A stretch of DNA of 44,839 bases from contig NZ_WOEY01000006.1 in assembly GCF_013177695.1 (NCBI RefSeq), forward strand, positions 1 through 44,839. Direction: 5' to 3'. Positions 1 to 9,978 of the stretch are shown piece after piece; within the stretch, counting starts at the first letter, position 1, and each line of letters starts with the position of its first letter. The translations under genes and the position numbers were made by a program. Origin of the DNA: Paraburkholderia solitsugae. GTDB taxonomy: Bacteria > Pseudomonadota > Gammaproteobacteria > Burkholderiales > Burkholderiaceae. The notes beneath the pieces were generated by a model. The model was not told the origin of the DNA, made no database searches, and saw only the letters and a list, made by a program, of their open reading frames with translations.

Positions 1-581
1 GAACTGGCCGTCCCCGAAACCGCCGGCGCAGCAGCGCGAGCCGCGGCGCTTGCCGCGCTCGCTGCGGCGGCATTGACCTGCGCCACACCGCTCGCGGCGC
101 CAACCGCCGCACCGACCGCCGCCGCGTCCGGCGCAGAAGCCGGCGCAGCCGTAGCCGCCGATGGTGCGGCCGACGCAGACCCCGCAACCGGCGCAGAAGC
201 CGCCGGAGCGCCGGTCGCATCCAGCGCCGGGATCGTCAACAGCGCGCCGACGCGCATCCGGCTCGGGTCATGACTCATGAAGGCATTCGGATTCGCATCG
301 AACAGCGCGCGCGAAGCGCGAGCGAGCGTTCCCTTGTCGTGCGATTGCGTGACGGCAATCGCCACGTCGTTCAGCGATTGCCCGGGCCGCACCGTATATT
401 GACTCCCGGCGGCGTAAGACACGGAGGCACCCTCCGGCGCGCTTGCGGCGTCGCCGGGCGCGGCCACAGCGCTACCCACGCCTGCGCCAGCCAGCGCGAA
501 CGCCAAAGCGGCTGCGGCCGTCAGGCGACCTGTACCTTGATGCATAAACATAGCCCGAAGGGAAGAGAGTCGAAGGTTCAT
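1..581 (-). CDS. fimV: FimV-type peptidoglycan-binding/pilus assembly protein, N-terminal part (cut by window edge)
   Basis: Only the N-terminal ~193 codons are inside the window; the reading frame stays open to base 1. The start at 581 follows an AGGAG five bases upstream. The protein begins with a positively charged stretch and an Ala-rich signal-like segment (residues ~17-41), followed by the sequence YTVRPGQSLNDVAIAV, which is the FimV-type LysM-like N-terminal module, and then RMRVGALLTIP. After that comes a very Ala/Pro-rich low-complexity linker, as expected for FimV family proteins. FimV proteins sit in the inner membrane, bind peptidoglycan and organise polar or type IV pilus machinery. 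The gene lies directly downstream of asd, as in other Burkholderiales. A separate transcript is likely because a terminator lies between asd and this gene. Confidence 0.82.
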   Translation of the reverse strand, partial: MNLRLSSLRAMFMHQGTGRLTAAAALAFALAGAGVGSAVAAPGDAASAPEGASVSYAAGSQYTVRPGQSLNDVAIAVTQSHDKGTLARASRALFDANPNAFMSHDPSRMRVGALLTIPALDATGAPAASAPVAGSASAAPSAATAAPASAPDAAAVGAAVGAASGVAQVNAAAASAASAAARAAAPAVSGTAS

Positions 582-654
582 CGGGACTCCTGGCGCGTCA
601 GCGCGCAGCCCTTTTTTGCGGTTGGAAAGAGACAAGATAATCGGAGCACACAAT

Positions 655-681
655 GAAAAAAGCGCCGCGCAAGCGCGACGC
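655..681 (-). terminator. Rho-independent terminator downstream of asd
   Basis: Read on the minus strand, GCGTCGCGC and GCGCGGCGC form a GC-rich stem with one G-T wobble and a very short loop, followed directly by six T residues. It lies about 40 nt after the asd stop codon and before the fimV start, so it should end the leu/asd transcript. Confidence 0.85.
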
Positions 682-693
682 TTCTTGAGTTTT

Positions 694-714
694 CTACGCG
701 TCGTGAGCGCGTAG
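694..714. repeat. Small inverted repeat just after the asd stop
   Basis: CTACGCG and CGCGTAG form a perfect 7-bp stem around a 7-nt loop, immediately after the asd stop and upstream of the main terminator. It has no T-run in the minus direction. It may help protect the 3' end or assist termination. Confidence 0.5.
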
Positions 715-720
715 TTTACT

Positions 721-1842
721 TTACTTGTCGAGCACAATGCGAAGCATGCGACGCAGCGGTTCGGCCGCACCCCACAGCAGTTGATCGCCGACCGTGAAGG
801 CCGACAGATATTCGCCGCCCATCGCCAGTTTGCGCACACGGCCGACCGGCACCGTCAGGGTACCCGTGACCACAGCCGGGGACAGATCGCGCATGGAAGC
901 TTCGCGTTCGTTCGGCACAACCTTGACCCAGTCGTTGCCCGACGCGAGGATGCTGTTCACTTCGTCCAGCGGCACGTCCTTATTCAGCTTGATGGTCAGC
1001 GCCTGCGAGTGGCAGCGCATTGCGCCGATCCGCACGCACAGACCGTCCACGGGGATCGAACCCGGCGTGCCCATAGCCGGCTTGCCGAGAATCTTGTTGG
1101 TTTCCGCGCCGCCCTTCCACTCTTCCTTCGACATGCCGTTGCCGAGATCCTTGTCGATCCACGGAATCAGCGAGCCGGCGAGCGGCACGCCGAAGTTGTC
1201 GGTCGGCATGCGGTCGCTGTTCATGGCGCTCAGCACGCGGCGGTCGATGTCGAGAATCGCCGACGACGGATCAGCCAGGTCTTCCTTGGCTGCACCGTAC
1301 AGCGTGCCCATTTGCTGCAGCAGCTCGCGCATGTTTTGCGCGCCCGCGCCCGAAGCGGCCTGATACGTCATGGCCGTCATCCAGTCGACGAGGTTTTCGC
1401 GGAACAGGCCGCCCAGCGCCATCAGCATCAGGCTGACCGTGCAGTTGCCGCCGATGAAATTCTTCTGGCCCTTGACCAGCGCGTTCTTGATCACGTCGAG
1501 GTTGACCGGATCGAGAATAATGACCGCGTCATCTTTCATACGCAGCGACGAAGCCGCGTCGATCCAGTAGCCGTTCCAGCCCGCTGCGCGCAGCTTCGGG
1601 AACACTTCGTTCGTGTAATCGCCGCCCTGGCAGGAGATGATCGCTTCGCACTTCTTCAGGTCTTCGATGCTTGTCGCATCTTTGAGCTTGGTCTCGTTTT
1701 TGGCGAACGACGGCGCGTTGCCGCCAGCGTTGCTGGTGCTGAAAAACACCGGTTCGATCAAGTCGAAATCGCCTTCCTGCTGCATACGTTGCATCAGGAC
1801 GCTGCCGACCATACCGCGCCAACCTACGAGACCTACGTTCAT
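721..1842 (-). CDS. asd: Aspartate-semialdehyde dehydrogenase
   Basis: This enzyme reduces beta-aspartyl phosphate to aspartate semialdehyde, the branch point to lysine/diaminopimelate, threonine and methionine. The 373-residue product begins [14 protein letters not shown], carrying the NADPH-binding Gly-rich loop. The active-site Cys is in [10 protein letters not shown], the form found in Gram-negative Asd enzymes. The length fits the family. An open frame continues 25 codons upstream to 1917, but the start at 1842 is chosen because it matches the conserved N-terminus and has GAAGGG about 9 nt upstream. leuB lies upstream on the same strand with a 358-bp gap, so asd may have its own promoter there. 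Confidence 0.95.
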   Translation of the reverse strand: MNVGLVGWRGMVGSVLMQRMQQEGDFDLIEPVFFSTSNAGGNAPSFAKNETKLKDATSIEDLKKCEAIISCQGGDYTNEVFPKLRAAGWNGYWIDAASSLRMKDDAVIILDPVNLDVIKNALVKGQKNFIGGNCTVSLMLMALGGLFRENLVDWMTAMTYQAASGAGAQNMRELLQQMGTLYGAAKEDLADPSSAILDIDRRVLSAMNSDRMPTDNFGVPLAGSLIPWIDKDLGNGMSKEEWKGGAETNKILGKPAMGTPGSIPVDGLCVRIGAMRCHSQALTIKLNKDVPLDEVNSILASGNDWVKVVPNEREASMRDLSPAVVTGTLTVPVGRVRKLAMGGEYLSAFTVGDQLLWGAAEPLRRMLRIVLDK

Positions 1843-2200
1843 GACTTCATACCCTTCGAATGGAAACTTCCCCGCATCTTTGCCCGCAGTGACCGCGCGG
1901 GGAAGATGAGCGGGCACGACGGACGATCAGCGTTTCGTGATCGTTTTCGGGGTAATCGTTTTGGTGGTAATGGCGAGCGCAACCACACGGGCCGTTTTGC
2001 CGTGCAGTTTCGAAATCGAGGAGATTTGAGCTAGGTGCGCCATCGCTACAATATACACGAAAACCGGAATCTGGCGACCTGATTGTCTGTCGCTATCGTC
2101 CGCATTACGCGCGAATCGGCCTGTTTCGAGGCCAATTCGCGTTTTAAAGGCCGTTTGACGACCTAACTGCCACCTTTACCACTTACTGCCTGAAGAGCCC
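1843..2200 (-). promoter_or_regulatory. leuB-asd intergenic region with a 13-bp hairpin and a possible asd promoter
   Basis: No gene is seen in these 358 bases. Positions 2110-2141 form a hairpin with a 13-bp stem (CGCGAATCGGCCT against AGGCCAATTCGCG, one wobble) and loop GTTTCG, about 60 nt after the leuB stop. It is not followed by a T-run on the minus strand, so it is at best a weak or partial terminator. A minus-strand TATATT at 2050-2055 is a candidate -10 element for asd, but no convincing -35 was found. Confidence 0.35.
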
Positions 2201-3268
2201 TTACAGCACGGCGACGACCGCGTCGCCCATCGCCACGGTGCCGACCTGCTTGCAACCGGGCGTCAGAATGTCGCCGGTGCGGAAGCCCTGTTCCAGCACC
2301 TTTTTCACCGCAGTTTCAATGCGATCCGCCTGTTCCGCCTTGTTCAGCGAATAGCGCAGCATCATCGCGGCCGACAGGATCGTTGCCAGCGGATTCGCCA
2401 CGCCCTTGCCGGCGATATCCGGCGCGGAGCCGTGCGACGGCTCGTACAAGCCCTTGTTGTTCTTGTCGAGCGAGGCCGACGGCAGCATGCCGATCGAACC
2501 CGTCAGCATGGCGGCTTCGTCGGAGAGAATATCGCCGAACATGTTGCCGGTCACAACCACGTCGAACGCCTTCGGCGCCTTCACCAACTGCATCGCCGCG
2601 TTGTCCACGTACATGTGCGACAGCTCGACGTCTGGGTATTCCTTCGACACGTCGATCATCACGTCGCGCCAGAACTGCGACGTTTCGAGCACATTCGCCT
2701 TGTCCACGCTCGTCAGTTTCTTCTGGCGCTTTTGCGCCGCCTGGAACGCGACGTGCGCGATGCGGTGCACTTCGGGTTCCGAATAACGCATCGTGTCGAA
2801 GCCTTCTTTCGCGCCTTCGAACAGCCCATCCGGCGAAGAACGCACGCCGCGCGGCGCGCCGAAGTAGATGTCGCCGTTCAGTTCGCGCACGATCAGAATG
2901 TCGAGACCCGAAACGATTTCTTCCTTCAACGACGAAGCGCCCGTCAGTTGCGGATAGCAGATCGCCGGACGGAAGTTCGCGAACAATTGCAGGTGCTTGC
3001 GCAGACCGAGAATGGCCTGCTCCGGGCGCAGCGCGCGTTCGAGCGAGTCGTACTTCCAGTCGCCGACGGCGCCGAACAGGATCGCGTCGGCTTCTTTCGC
3101 CAGTGCCAGCGTCGAATCCGGCAGCGGATGGCCCTTCGCTTCGTAGCCCGCGCCGCCAACCGGCGCTTCTTCGAGTTCGAACTTTTCGCCGAGTACGTTC
3201 AGGACCTTCACGGCCTCCTTGACGATTTCGGGACCGATGCCGTCGCCCGGCAAGACTGCGATCTTCAT
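2201..3268 (-). CDS. leuB: 3-isopropylmalate dehydrogenase
   Basis: The enzyme oxidises and decarboxylates 3-isopropylmalate to 2-ketoisocaproate with NAD+, the third dedicated step of leucine synthesis in the cytoplasm. The 355-residue protein starts [16 protein letters not shown], has the substrate-loop region with [10 protein letters not shown] and [13 protein letters not shown], and ends with the NAD-binding segment around [14 protein letters not shown]. The length is normal. AGGAAA lies 7 nt before the ATG. It is the last leu gene of the leuC-(ecn)-leuD-leuB run. Confidence 0.96.
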   Translation of the reverse strand: MKIAVLPGDGIGPEIVKEAVKVLNVLGEKFELEEAPVGGAGYEAKGHPLPDSTLALAKEADAILFGAVGDWKYDSLERALRPEQAILGLRKHLQLFANFRPAICYPQLTGASSLKEEIVSGLDILIVRELNGDIYFGAPRGVRSSPDGLFEGAKEGFDTMRYSEPEVHRIAHVAFQAAQKRQKKLTSVDKANVLETSQFWRDVMIDVSKEYPDVELSHMYVDNAAMQLVKAPKAFDVVVTGNMFGDILSDEAAMLTGSIGMLPSASLDKNNKGLYEPSHGSAPDIAGKGVANPLATILSAAMMLRYSLNKAEQADRIETAVKKVLEQGFRTGDILTPGCKQVGTVAMGDAVVAVL

Positions 3269-3346
3269 GCGAATTTCCTTGATGATTTTCTTGGAGACTG
3301 TTGAACGTGAATCAGCGAGCCGTCGGGCTCTCAGGCCTGTAAGCCT

Positions 3347-4000
3347 TTATCCGACGATGCGGTGATTCAGCCACGGCTGCTTCGCGATCCGCTCGGCTTC
3401 GAACTGGCGAATCTTGTCCGCGTGACGCAGCGTCAGGCCGATATCGTCGAAGCCGTTCAGCAGGCAGTACTTGCGGAAGCCCGCGACTTCGAACGGATAC
3501 GCGGCGCCGCCATCCGTTGTGCGTACGACTTGCGCGTCCAGGTCGATGGTCAACTGGAAGCCATTGAATGCGTACGTTTCGTTGAACAGGTGGTCGACTT
3601 GCTGTTCGGTCAGCACGATCGGCAGCAGGCCGTTCTTGAAGCAGTTGTTGTAGAAAATATCGGCGAAGCTCGGCGCGATGATCGCACGGAAGCCGTATTG
3701 CTGCAGCGCCCACGGTGCGTGCTCACGCGAGCTGCCGCAACCGAAGTTCTTGCGCGCCAACAGCACCGACGCACCTTGATAGCGCGGCTGGTTCAGCACG
3801 AAATCCGGATTCAGCGGACGCTTCGAGTTGTCCTGGCCGGGTTCGCCGTGGTCGAGGTAACGCCATTCGTCGAACGCGTTCGGACCGAAGCCCGTGCGCT
3901 TGATCGACTTCAGGAATTGCTTCGGAATGATCGCGTCCGTGTCGACGTTCTCGCGATCGAGCGGCGCCACGACGCCGGTGTGTACGATGAATTTATCCAT
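3347..4000 (-). CDS. leuD: 3-isopropylmalate dehydratase small subunit
   Basis: This is the small subunit that pairs with LeuC to isomerise 2-isopropylmalate to 3-isopropylmalate. The product is 217 residues long, which is normal. It starts [18 protein letters not shown] and carries [15 protein letters not shown] and [13 protein letters not shown], the conserved swivel-domain and substrate-binding motifs. An open frame runs 24 codons further upstream to 4072, but that extension is not conserved-looking and would run into the region just after the entericidin gene, so 4000 is preferred. It lies downstream of the entericidin-type gene and 78 nt upstream of leuB. Confidence 0.95.
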   Translation of the reverse strand: MDKFIVHTGVVAPLDRENVDTDAIIPKQFLKSIKRTGFGPNAFDEWRYLDHGEPGQDNSKRPLNPDFVLNQPRYQGASVLLARKNFGCGSSREHAPWALQQYGFRAIIAPSFADIFYNNCFKNGLLPIVLTEQQVDHLFNETYAFNGFQLTIDLDAQVVRTTDGGAAYPFEVAGFRKYCLLNGFDDIGLTLRHADKIRQFEAERIAKQPWLNHRIVG

Positions 4001-4086
4001 GACGCTTGCGCCTGTTTCGAGACCGGGCGATGCGCGTGACGACCGGAAAGCCGCCCCGCGCACCGCCGGCAAAAATCAAAAACCGC

Positions 4087-4245
4087 TCATTTATCAGCGT
4101 GGTTGCTGATCGAATTGCCGAGGTGTGACATGTCCTCGCCGAATCCGTGCACCGTGTTGCAGCCGGCTAGACCGAGCAATAGCCCGGCCAGCGTACCGAG
4201 TGCGAAACGGCGCAATAGAGTGGTGCGATTCATGTTCTTCATCAT
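4087..4245 (-). CDS. Entericidin A/B-type small lipoprotein inside the leu operon
   Basis: This 52-residue ORF is too short for a usual length cut-off. It starts MMKNMNRTTLLRRF, has a hydrophobic leader and a lipobox ending GLAGC (Cys at residue 29), and a short mature part with NTVHGFGEDMSHLGNSI, matching the entericidin family pattern (C-N-T-x-x-G-x-G-x-D). Members are tiny membrane-anchored lipoproteins linked to stress or cell lysis in enterobacteria; their role in betaproteobacteria is less clear. The ATG begins 5 nt after the leuC stop, and its SD-like GGA overlaps the last leuC codon, so translation is probably coupled. The start could also be the second ATG at 4242. Confidence 0.85.
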   Translation of the reverse strand: MMKNMNRTTLLRRFALGTLAGLLLGLAGCNTVHGFGEDMSHLGNSISNHADK

Positions 4246-4250
4246 GCGAT

Positions 4251-5660
4251 TTATCCAAGCTTGCGAATATCGACGAAATGCCCTTCGATAGCCGCAGCGG
4301 CAGCCATCGCGGGGCTCACGAGGTGGGTACGGCCACCGGCGCCCTGACGACCTTCGAAATTACGATTCGACGTGGACGCGCAACGCTCGCCCGGTTCCAA
4401 CCGGTCGGCGTTCATCGCGAGACACATCGAGCAACCGGGCTCACGCCATTCGAAACCGGCATCAGTAAAGACCTTGTCGAGGCCTTCGCGTTCCGCTTGC
4501 GCCTTCACCAGACCCGAACCCGGCACCACCATGGCCAGACGGATGTTCGGTGCGACGCGGCGGCCGAGCTTCTTCACGACGTATGCCGCGGCGCGAATGT
4601 CTTCAATGCGCGCGTTGGTGCACGACCCGATGAAGATTTTATCCGGCTTGATGGATTCGATCGGCGCGTTCGGTTCGAGCGCCATGTATTTCAGCGCGCG
4701 CTCCATTGCGTCGCGCTTGACCGGGTCTTTTTCGCGCTCCGGATCCGGCACGCGGCCGTCGATTGCCGTGACCATTTCCGGCGACGTGCCCCACGTGACT
4801 TGCGGCACGATTTCCGCCGCGTTCAACTCGACCACGCGATCGAATTGCGCGCCGTCGTCCGTCTTGAACTGCTTCCAGTACTCGACCGCGTGATCCCACT
4901 CGACGCCTTCCGGCGAGAAGGGACGGCCCTTCAGGTAGTCGATCGTGGTGTCGTCCACGGCGACCATGCCGGCGCGCGCGCCCGCTTCGATCGCCATGTT
5001 GCAGACCGTCATCCGGCCTTCCATGGACAGCGCGCGAATCGTCGAACCGCCGAATTCGATCGCGTAGCCGGTGCCGCCTGCCGTGCCGATCTTGCCGATG
5101 ATCGCGAGCACGATATCTTTCGCCGTACAACCGCGCGGCAACGGGCCTTCGACGTTCACCAGCATGTTCTTGCTCTTCTTCTGCAAGAGCGTTTGCGTGG
5201 CCAGCACGTGTTCCACTTCCGACGTGCCGATACCGTGCGCCAGCGCGCCGAATGCGCCGTGCGTGGACGTGTGCGAGTCACCGCAGACGATCGTCATGCC
5301 CGGCAGCGTGGCGCCCTGCTCCGGCCCGATGATGTGCACGATGCCTTGACGCAGATCGTTCATCTTGAACTGCGTGATGCCGTACGCGTCGCAGTTGCTG
5401 TCGAGCGTATCGACTTGCAGCTTGGAAACCGGATCGGCAATGCCGTGGCTGCGATCTGTGGTGGGGACGTTGTGGTCCGACACCGCCAGATTCGCGCTGA
5501 TACGCCACACCGGACGCTCAGCCAGCTTCAGGCCTTCGAACGCCTGAGGGCTGGTGACTTCGTGCAGCAGGTGACGGTCGATATAGAGAATCGTCGTGCC
5601 GTCTTCTTCCGTGTGGACCACGTGTGTGTTCCACAATTTGTCGTAGAGAGTCTGTGCCAT
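4251..5660 (-). CDS. leuC: 3-isopropylmalate dehydratase large subunit
   Basis: This is the [4Fe-4S] aconitase-family large subunit that isomerises isopropylmalate with LeuD. The product is 469 residues long, as expected. It starts [16 protein letters not shown]. The cluster ligands are visible as Cys in [13 protein letters not shown] and the pair in [22 protein letters not shown] is the conserved active-site segment. It is the first gene of the leu operon here; leuA is not in the window. No strong SD is seen, so the start rests on the conserved N-terminus. Confidence 0.96.
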   Translation of the reverse strand: MAQTLYDKLWNTHVVHTEEDGTTILYIDRHLLHEVTSPQAFEGLKLAERPVWRISANLAVSDHNVPTTDRSHGIADPVSKLQVDTLDSNCDAYGITQFKMNDLRQGIVHIIGPEQGATLPGMTIVCGDSHTSTHGAFGALAHGIGTSEVEHVLATQTLLQKKSKNMLVNVEGPLPRGCTAKDIVLAIIGKIGTAGGTGYAIEFGGSTIRALSMEGRMTVCNMAIEAGARAGMVAVDDTTIDYLKGRPFSPEGVEWDHAVEYWKQFKTDDGAQFDRVVELNAAEIVPQVTWGTSPEMVTAIDGRVPDPEREKDPVKRDAMERALKYMALEPNAPIESIKPDKIFIGSCTNARIEDIRAAAYVVKKLGRRVAPNIRLAMVVPGSGLVKAQAEREGLDKVFTDAGFEWREPGCSMCLAMNADRLEPGERCASTSNRNFEGRQGAGGRTHLVSPAMAAAAAIEGHFVDIRKLG

Positions 5661-5703
5661 GGTATGCGGAGTAGTGATAACTGCGGGCTGACTGTGTCGG
5701 TCG

Positions 5704-5712
5704 ATTATGCCA
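5704..5712 (-). promoter_or_regulatory. Candidate extended -10 promoter of leuC
   Basis: On the minus strand the sequence TGGCATAAT fits an extended -10 (TGn plus CATAAT), about 45 nt upstream of the leuC start. A TTGACG lies 24 bp further upstream, too far to be a normal -35 partner. The call is a motif-based guess. Confidence 0.35.
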
Positions 5713-5816
5713 CGCAGAACCCCGCTTTGGGCCCGTCAATCACGGAGAAAACCGATAAAAAACAGGGAGTTGGGTGGTAGTGACGATACCTGTATGGGTG
5801 TTACCCGGCACGGGAT

Positions 5817-5846
5817 TGCGTGGCGTGCGCGATGCAATGCCACGCA
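5817..5846. repeat. Inverted repeat between the DUF1479 gene and leuC
   Basis: TGCGTGGC and GCCACGCA are perfect 8-bp inverted copies around a 14-nt loop. A further GCGTGGC ... GCCACGCG pair lies just next to it (about 5865-5907). They sit 64 nt and less downstream of the DUF1479 stop on the minus strand. They may form the 3' end of that transcript, but no T-run follows directly. Confidence 0.4.
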
Positions 5847-5909
5847 TGGTCGTGGGTCAGCGCGGCGTGGCACGTCATGCGCCAATGCGCACAGCCACGC
5901 GCGTTAGGC

Positions 5910-7160
5910 TCAGCGCTCGTGATCGAACCCCAGTTGCGCACGCCCCAGCGGCGTCAAATCGCTTTCCTCTGCGCGGCCGATGAAATCTATTTCAAAATGA
6001 TCTGCCGGAAAATCCGGTGGGCTTTCGCCACGCAGGAAACTCGGCAGTTGGCGCTTCAGGTACGCCTCGTTTTTTGCGCACGATGGCGCCGATGAGATGT
6101 ACATGACGTTGCTATAGCCGCTGCCTCTATGCGCGTCTTCGACCGAATGCACGACGTCGCTGTGCCAGAACACGGCGTCGCCCGCCTGCATGTGCGGGAT
6201 CGGCGTGACCGCTTCAAGCAGCAGGCTGTGCCATTCAGGTTTGATCGACAGTGCGCGCGCCGGTTGTGCGCCGCAGAGTTCGTCATCGGGGACATCGTCC
6301 TGCAGCGCACGAAGGACGACATAGGCCATCGCGTTGGCGATTGGGATCAGTTGCAGCGTGCCGTCGCCGGGTCCTTGCGGCGTCAGCGCGGTCCAGCCCT
6401 GGAAGGTGCGGAACATCGAGCATACGGCGGGCGACGGGATCTCCTGCACATCGGGGCGGAACGCGGCGTCGAACGGATCGTACGCTCGCCAGTTGCCGGA
6501 CAGCACGTGGCGATACACCTGCCGAAAATTCGGATCGAGCCAGCGTTCGACCGACCCGCCGTCGACGTGCGGTGACAAACCCAGCGATTCCGAGCCGGGC
6601 GGCCGGCGGCGGATACGATCCGCGTAGACCGGCACGCGATCCGGATCGAAGTGGTGCTTCCCTTCGCTCTCCGACGTCCATAGGCGGTTAAGAAACACGC
6701 GCGTGTTTGTCAGTTGCCCGGATTGCCGCGCCGCCGTCTGCGGCTTGGACCAATAGACACCGTAGATCTGCGGCTTGCTTGATGAGAGATTGCCGAAGTA
6801 TTTATCTTCCGCACGGTGGGCGAGCTTGTCGTCGAGATTATTGCGCTCGACGTATTGCGCAATTTCATCATTCCAGTCGCTGGCTTGCTGGCGAGAGAAC
6901 ACCCCGCGCACCACGCATGCGCCGCGCGTCTTGATCCGCGCGGTCGTGGCAGGGTCGACGTCGCCGGAAACGATGCTCGAATAGTCGAACACGGGAATGG
7001 CTTCGCACCCCTGCTCAAGGTCGCGATGGATGGCGTCGACCTGCTGCCTGATCGCAGCTTCGACTTCGCTGAACACCTGCGCATAGTTCGGTAACGCGGC
7101 GCGGAGCGCGCGTTTTGTGGTGCGGATCGCTTCAGGAAGATTGTCGATGACGAGCGGCAT
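5910..7160 (-). CDS. DUF1479 (YbiU-type) putative Fe(II)/2-oxoglutarate-dependent oxygenase-like protein
   Basis: The 416-residue product resembles the DUF1479/YbiU family, which has the cupin-like fold of Fe/2OG dioxygenases; the substrate is unknown. Candidate metal ligands are His198 and Asp200 in [13 protein letters not shown] and His338 in [12 protein letters not shown], with Arg345 a possible co-substrate anchor. The start at 7160 is chosen because AAGGAG lies 8 nt upstream; the open frame continues to 7262 but that extension would overlap the divergent AraC gene region. It is transcribed divergently from an AraC-family regulator, which probably controls it. Family assignment is good, biochemical role open. 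Confidence 0.82.
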   Translation of the reverse strand: MPLVIDNLPEAIRTTKRALRAALPNYAQVFSEVEAAIRQQVDAIHRDLEQGCEAIPVFDYSSIVSGDVDPATTARIKTRGACVVRGVFSRQQASDWNDEIAQYVERNNLDDKLAHRAEDKYFGNLSSSKPQIYGVYWSKPQTAARQSGQLTNTRVFLNRLWTSESEGKHHFDPDRVPVYADRIRRRPPGSESLGLSPHVDGGSVERWLDPNFRQVYRHVLSGNWRAYDPFDAAFRPDVQEIPSPAVCSMFRTFQGWTALTPQGPGDGTLQLIPIANAMAYVVLRALQDDVPDDELCGAQPARALSIKPEWHSLLLEAVTPIPHMQAGDAVFWHSDVVHSVEDAHRGSGYSNVMYISSAPSCAKNEAYLKRQLPSFLRGESPPDFPADHFEIDFIGRAEESDLTPLGRAQLGFDHER

Positions 7161-7269
7161 GGCTTTGTCTCCTTGCATCGGTTTTGTATGGGGCTGCAGT
7201 GCGTCGAGCAGTGCGTCCAGATTAGGGACCTTTGGCGTCTGGCATGCATCCCGTTCGGCCAATTATCGA

Positions 7270-7275
7270 TACAAT
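7270..7275 (+). promoter_or_regulatory. Candidate -10 element for the AraC-family gene
   Basis: TACAAT lies about 44 nt before the GTG start at 7319 in the 158-bp divergent region. The -10 is inside an AT-rich near-palindrome (AATTATCGATACAATT). No convincing -35 was found, which would fit an activated promoter. Confidence 0.3.
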
Positions 7276-7318
7276 TCAGACATTCGCCGCTATTCCCACT
7301 GCGGCCAGGTTGCGTACC

Positions 7319-8389
7319 GTGAAACCCCAATACGAACGCGTCACCATCCCCGACGGCTGCTCGATCCGCGTCTATCATCGGCAGCTCGCGCAGATCCCGT
7401 TCGAGTGGCACCACCATCCTGAATATGAGCTCACGCTGACGATGAACAGCCGCGGCAGGCGCTTCGTCGGCGACCATATCGCCGATTACAGCGGCGATGA
7501 TCTCGTGCTGGTGCCGCCGGATATGCCGCACACGTGGGCGTCCACGGAGCCGATCGATGCGGGCGGGCCGCAGGTGGCGATCGTGGTCTGGTTCAGCGGC
7601 GATTGGGCGCGGCGGATGGCCGATTGCTGTCCGGAGTTTGCTTCGTTGCGGACGTTGTTGAGGCGCGCCGCGCCGGGGCTGCGGTTCTCGCCCGACGCTG
7701 CGGCGTTGATGCGCGGGCAGATCGGCGCTTTGCTGGATGAGTCGCCGCGTGTACGGCTTGGCGCGGTGCTGCAGGTTCTCGCGGGGCTGTCAGAGGCGGA
7801 ATTGGAGCCGCTGGCGTCGCCGGCTGCGCATGCTCATGCGCTTACAAGGGGCATGCGGCAAGAACACGCTCGGCGTGCTCAAAGCGGACAAGCGACGCAA
7901 ACGACACAAGCCGCGCATAAGGCCAACATTGCGCCCACTGTCGCGTCTGGCGGCAGCGCGTCGGAAGCGGAGCGGTTGAATCGCGTACTCGACCTGCTTG
8001 ATCGGCGCTTCCACGAACCGTTGCGCATCGCCGAACTATGCGAGGTGGCAAGCCTCTCAGAGCGCTCGCTACATCGCTACTTCGTGCGGCATGTAGGCGA
8101 GAGCGTCGGGCGTTACCTGAACCGTCTACGCATCGGCTATGCCACGCGGCAACTGACCGGCACGGGCTGGCCGATCGCGCTGATCGCCACAAAGGCCGGG
8201 TTCCCGAATCTCGCCAATTTCAATCGACAGTTCCTGTCGGCGCGCGGCATGACGCCGAGCGCGTACCGGCGCTTTTTCGAAACCTACGGGCACGCACCGA
8301 AGGAGGCCGGCGCGACGCCGGCCAACCTCGAGATCCGGCCGCCTTCGCTAGAACGAACCCGACGACGTCAGACACGCGCGCCGGCTTGA
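7319..8389 (+). CDS. AraC-family transcriptional regulator
   Basis: The 356-residue protein has an N-terminal cupin-type sensing domain (HHHPEYELTLTMNSRGRR, then LVLVPPDMPHTWAS) and a C-terminal double helix-turn-helix of about 100 residues starting LNRVLDLLDRRFHEPLRI and including GFPNLANFNRQFLSARG and MTPSAYRRFF, the typical AraC signature. A linker of about 50 residues between them is Ala/Gln/Thr-rich. I prefer the GTG at 7319 (CCAGG upstream), because the frame extension to 7232 overlaps a -10-like box and lacks an SD. It is divergent from the DUF1479 gene and is the likely regulator of it. Confidence 0.85.
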   Translation: MKPQYERVTIPDGCSIRVYHRQLAQIPFEWHHHPEYELTLTMNSRGRRFVGDHIADYSGDDLVLVPPDMPHTWASTEPIDAGGPQVAIVVWFSGDWARRMADCCPEFASLRTLLRRAAPGLRFSPDAAALMRGQIGALLDESPRVRLGAVLQVLAGLSEAELEPLASPAAHAHALTRGMRQEHARRAQSGQATQTTQAAHKANIAPTVASGGSASEAERLNRVLDLLDRRFHEPLRIAELCEVASLSERSLHRYFVRHVGESVGRYLNRLRIGYATRQLTGTGWPIALIATKAGFPNLANFNRQFLSARGMTPSAYRRFFETYGHAPKEAGATPANLEIRPPSLERTRRRQTRAPA

Positions 8390-8484
8390 CGGCGCAATAT
8401 GGCAGGGAAGCATGCCGCGAGCCAGGCCATGACACGAAGCGAAGCACAGCAGAATCCCACGCGCTACGGCGCACCCCAAAACAA

Positions 8485-8519
8485 AACGCCCCAACGGTAA
8501 ACCCGTTGGGGCGTTTTTT
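8485..8519. terminator. Bidirectional rho-independent terminator between the AraC gene and gltA
   Basis: AACGCCCCAACGG and CCGTTGGGGCGTT make a perfect 13-bp stem with loop TAAAC. It is followed by T6 on the plus strand and preceded by A4 (T4 on the minus strand), so it can end both the plus-strand AraC transcript and the minus-strand gltA transcript. Confidence 0.93.
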
Positions 8520-8584
8520 ATCAGCTGATTCCGCACTGGTTCGCCGCCATCACACCACGACGAACCACGCGGACTCAAACCCGA

Positions 8585-9886
8585 TCAACGTTGCGCAATC
8601 GGCTTCGCTTCACGCGGCGTATCGCCGACGAACAGCTGACGCGGACGGCCAATCTTCTGTTCCGGATCGGCGATCATTTCGTTCCACTGTGCAATCCAGC
8701 CGACCGTACGTGCCATCGCGAAGATACACGTGAACATCGAGGTCGGGATACCCAGCGCGCGTTGCACGATGCCCGAGTAGAAGTCGACGTTCGGGTACAG
8801 CTTGCGCGACACGAAGTATTCGTCTTCCAGCGCGATCTTTTCCAGCGCCATGGCCAGCTTGAACAGCGGGTCGTCGTGCAGGCCCAGCTCTTCCAGCACT
8901 TCGTGGCAGGTTTCGCGCATCAGCTTCGCACGCGGATCGTAGTTCTTGTAGACGCGGTGACCGAAGCCCATCAGCTTCACGCCCGAGTTCTTGTCCTTCA
9001 CCTGCTTGATGAACTCAGGAATGTTGTCGACCGAGCCGATTTCTTCCAGCATGTTCAGTGCGGCTTCGTTCGCACCGCCGTGCGCCGGGCCCCATAGACA
9101 AGCGATACCCGCTGCGATACACGCGAACGGATTAGCGCCCGACGAACCGGCCAGACGAACCGTCGAGGTCGACGCATTCTGTTCGTGGTCAGCGTGCAGG
9201 ATCAGGATACGGTCGAGCGCGCGCACCAGCACGTCGTTGACCTTGTACTCTTCGCACGGGTTCGAGAACATCATGTGCATGAAGTTCGCGCTGTACGACA
9301 GGTCGTTCTTCGGGTACGCAAACGGCTGACCGATGCTGTACTTGTACGCCATGGCCACCAGCGTCGGCAGCTTCGCGATCATGCGAATAGCCGACACGTC
9401 GCGGTGACGCGGGTTATTGATGTCGAGCGAGTCGTGATAGAACGCCGACAACGCGCCAACTGCCGCGACCAGAATCGCCATCGGGTGCGCGTCACGACGG
9501 AAGCCACGGAAGAAGAAGTGCATCTGCTCGTGCACCATCGTGTGCTTCGTGACGGTGTCGACGAATTCCTTCTTCTGCGCTGCGTTCGGCAGTTCGCCCT
9601 TCAGCAGCAGGTAGCAGGTTTCGAGGAAGTCGGCGTTTTCCGCGAGGTTGTCGATCGGGTAGCCGCGGTACAGCAGCTCGCCCTTGTCGCCGTCGATGTA
9701 GGTGATCGCCGAATTGCACGCCGCCGTCGACATAAAGCCCGGGTCGTACGTGAACTTGCCGGTCTGGCCGTACAGTTTGCGGATGTCGATCACGTCCGGG
9801 CCGAGGGTGCCCTTGTAAATCGGCATTTCAACGCTCGGCGAATTGTCGCTGAACGATAGCGTGGCTTTAACATCTGACGGGGTCAT
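8585..9886 (-). CDS. gltA: Citrate synthase (type II)
   Basis: It condenses oxaloacetate and acetyl-CoA to citrate, the entry step of the citric acid cycle. The 433-residue length and the N-terminal beta-sheet domain are those of the large, NADH-sensitive hexameric Gram-negative type. Conserved pieces include the catalytic His segment in [26 protein letters not shown] with the second His, and the Asp-containing [24 protein letters not shown] lies upstream of the ATG. It follows sdhE by 92 bp and may be co-transcribed with sdh or have its own promoter. Confidence 0.97.
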   Translation of the reverse strand: MTPSDVKATLSFSDNSPSVEMPIYKGTLGPDVIDIRKLYGQTGKFTYDPGFMSTAACNSAITYIDGDKGELLYRGYPIDNLAENADFLETCYLLLKGELPNAAQKKEFVDTVTKHTMVHEQMHFFFRGFRRDAHPMAILVAAVGALSAFYHDSLDINNPRHRDVSAIRMIAKLPTLVAMAYKYSIGQPFAYPKNDLSYSANFMHMMFSNPCEEYKVNDVLVRALDRILILHADHEQNASTSTVRLAGSSGANPFACIAAGIACLWGPAHGGANEAALNMLEEIGSVDNIPEFIKQVKDKNSGVKLMGFGHRVYKNYDPRAKLMRETCHEVLEELGLHDDPLFKLAMALEKIALEDEYFVSRKLYPNVDFYSGIVQRALGIPTSMFTCIFAMARTVGWIAQWNEMIADPEQKIGRPRQLFVGDTPREAKPIAQR

Positions 9887-9978
9887 AGCACATCCTCAAT
9901 CGAAGTATGGAAACAGGGTTTCGATAATTTGCACGCCTGGGAACAACGGACAAGCGGCGCCCAACAAGTTCACGGCGC

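Noticed and set aside
73..273. Plus-strand 66-codon Ala-rich ORF at the window start
   Set aside because: It is the antisense shadow of the Ala/Pro-rich linker of the FimV-type gene.
2110..2141. Hairpin after leuB as a standard terminator
   Set aside because: The stem is good but there is no T-run on the minus strand, so it was recorded only as a hairpin in the intergenic region.
5709..5745. TTGACG upstream of leuC as a -35 box
   Set aside because: It is 24 bp from the CATAAT, too far for a normal promoter; only the extended -10 was kept.
4125..5780. 551-codon open frame antisense to leuC
   Set aside because: Overlaps leuC and the entericidin gene; no recognisable protein features.
7232..7318. 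Longer N-terminus for the AraC-family protein
   Set aside because: It would put the -10-like box inside the gene and lacks an SD; the cupin domain starts after the GTG at 7319. Not excluded.
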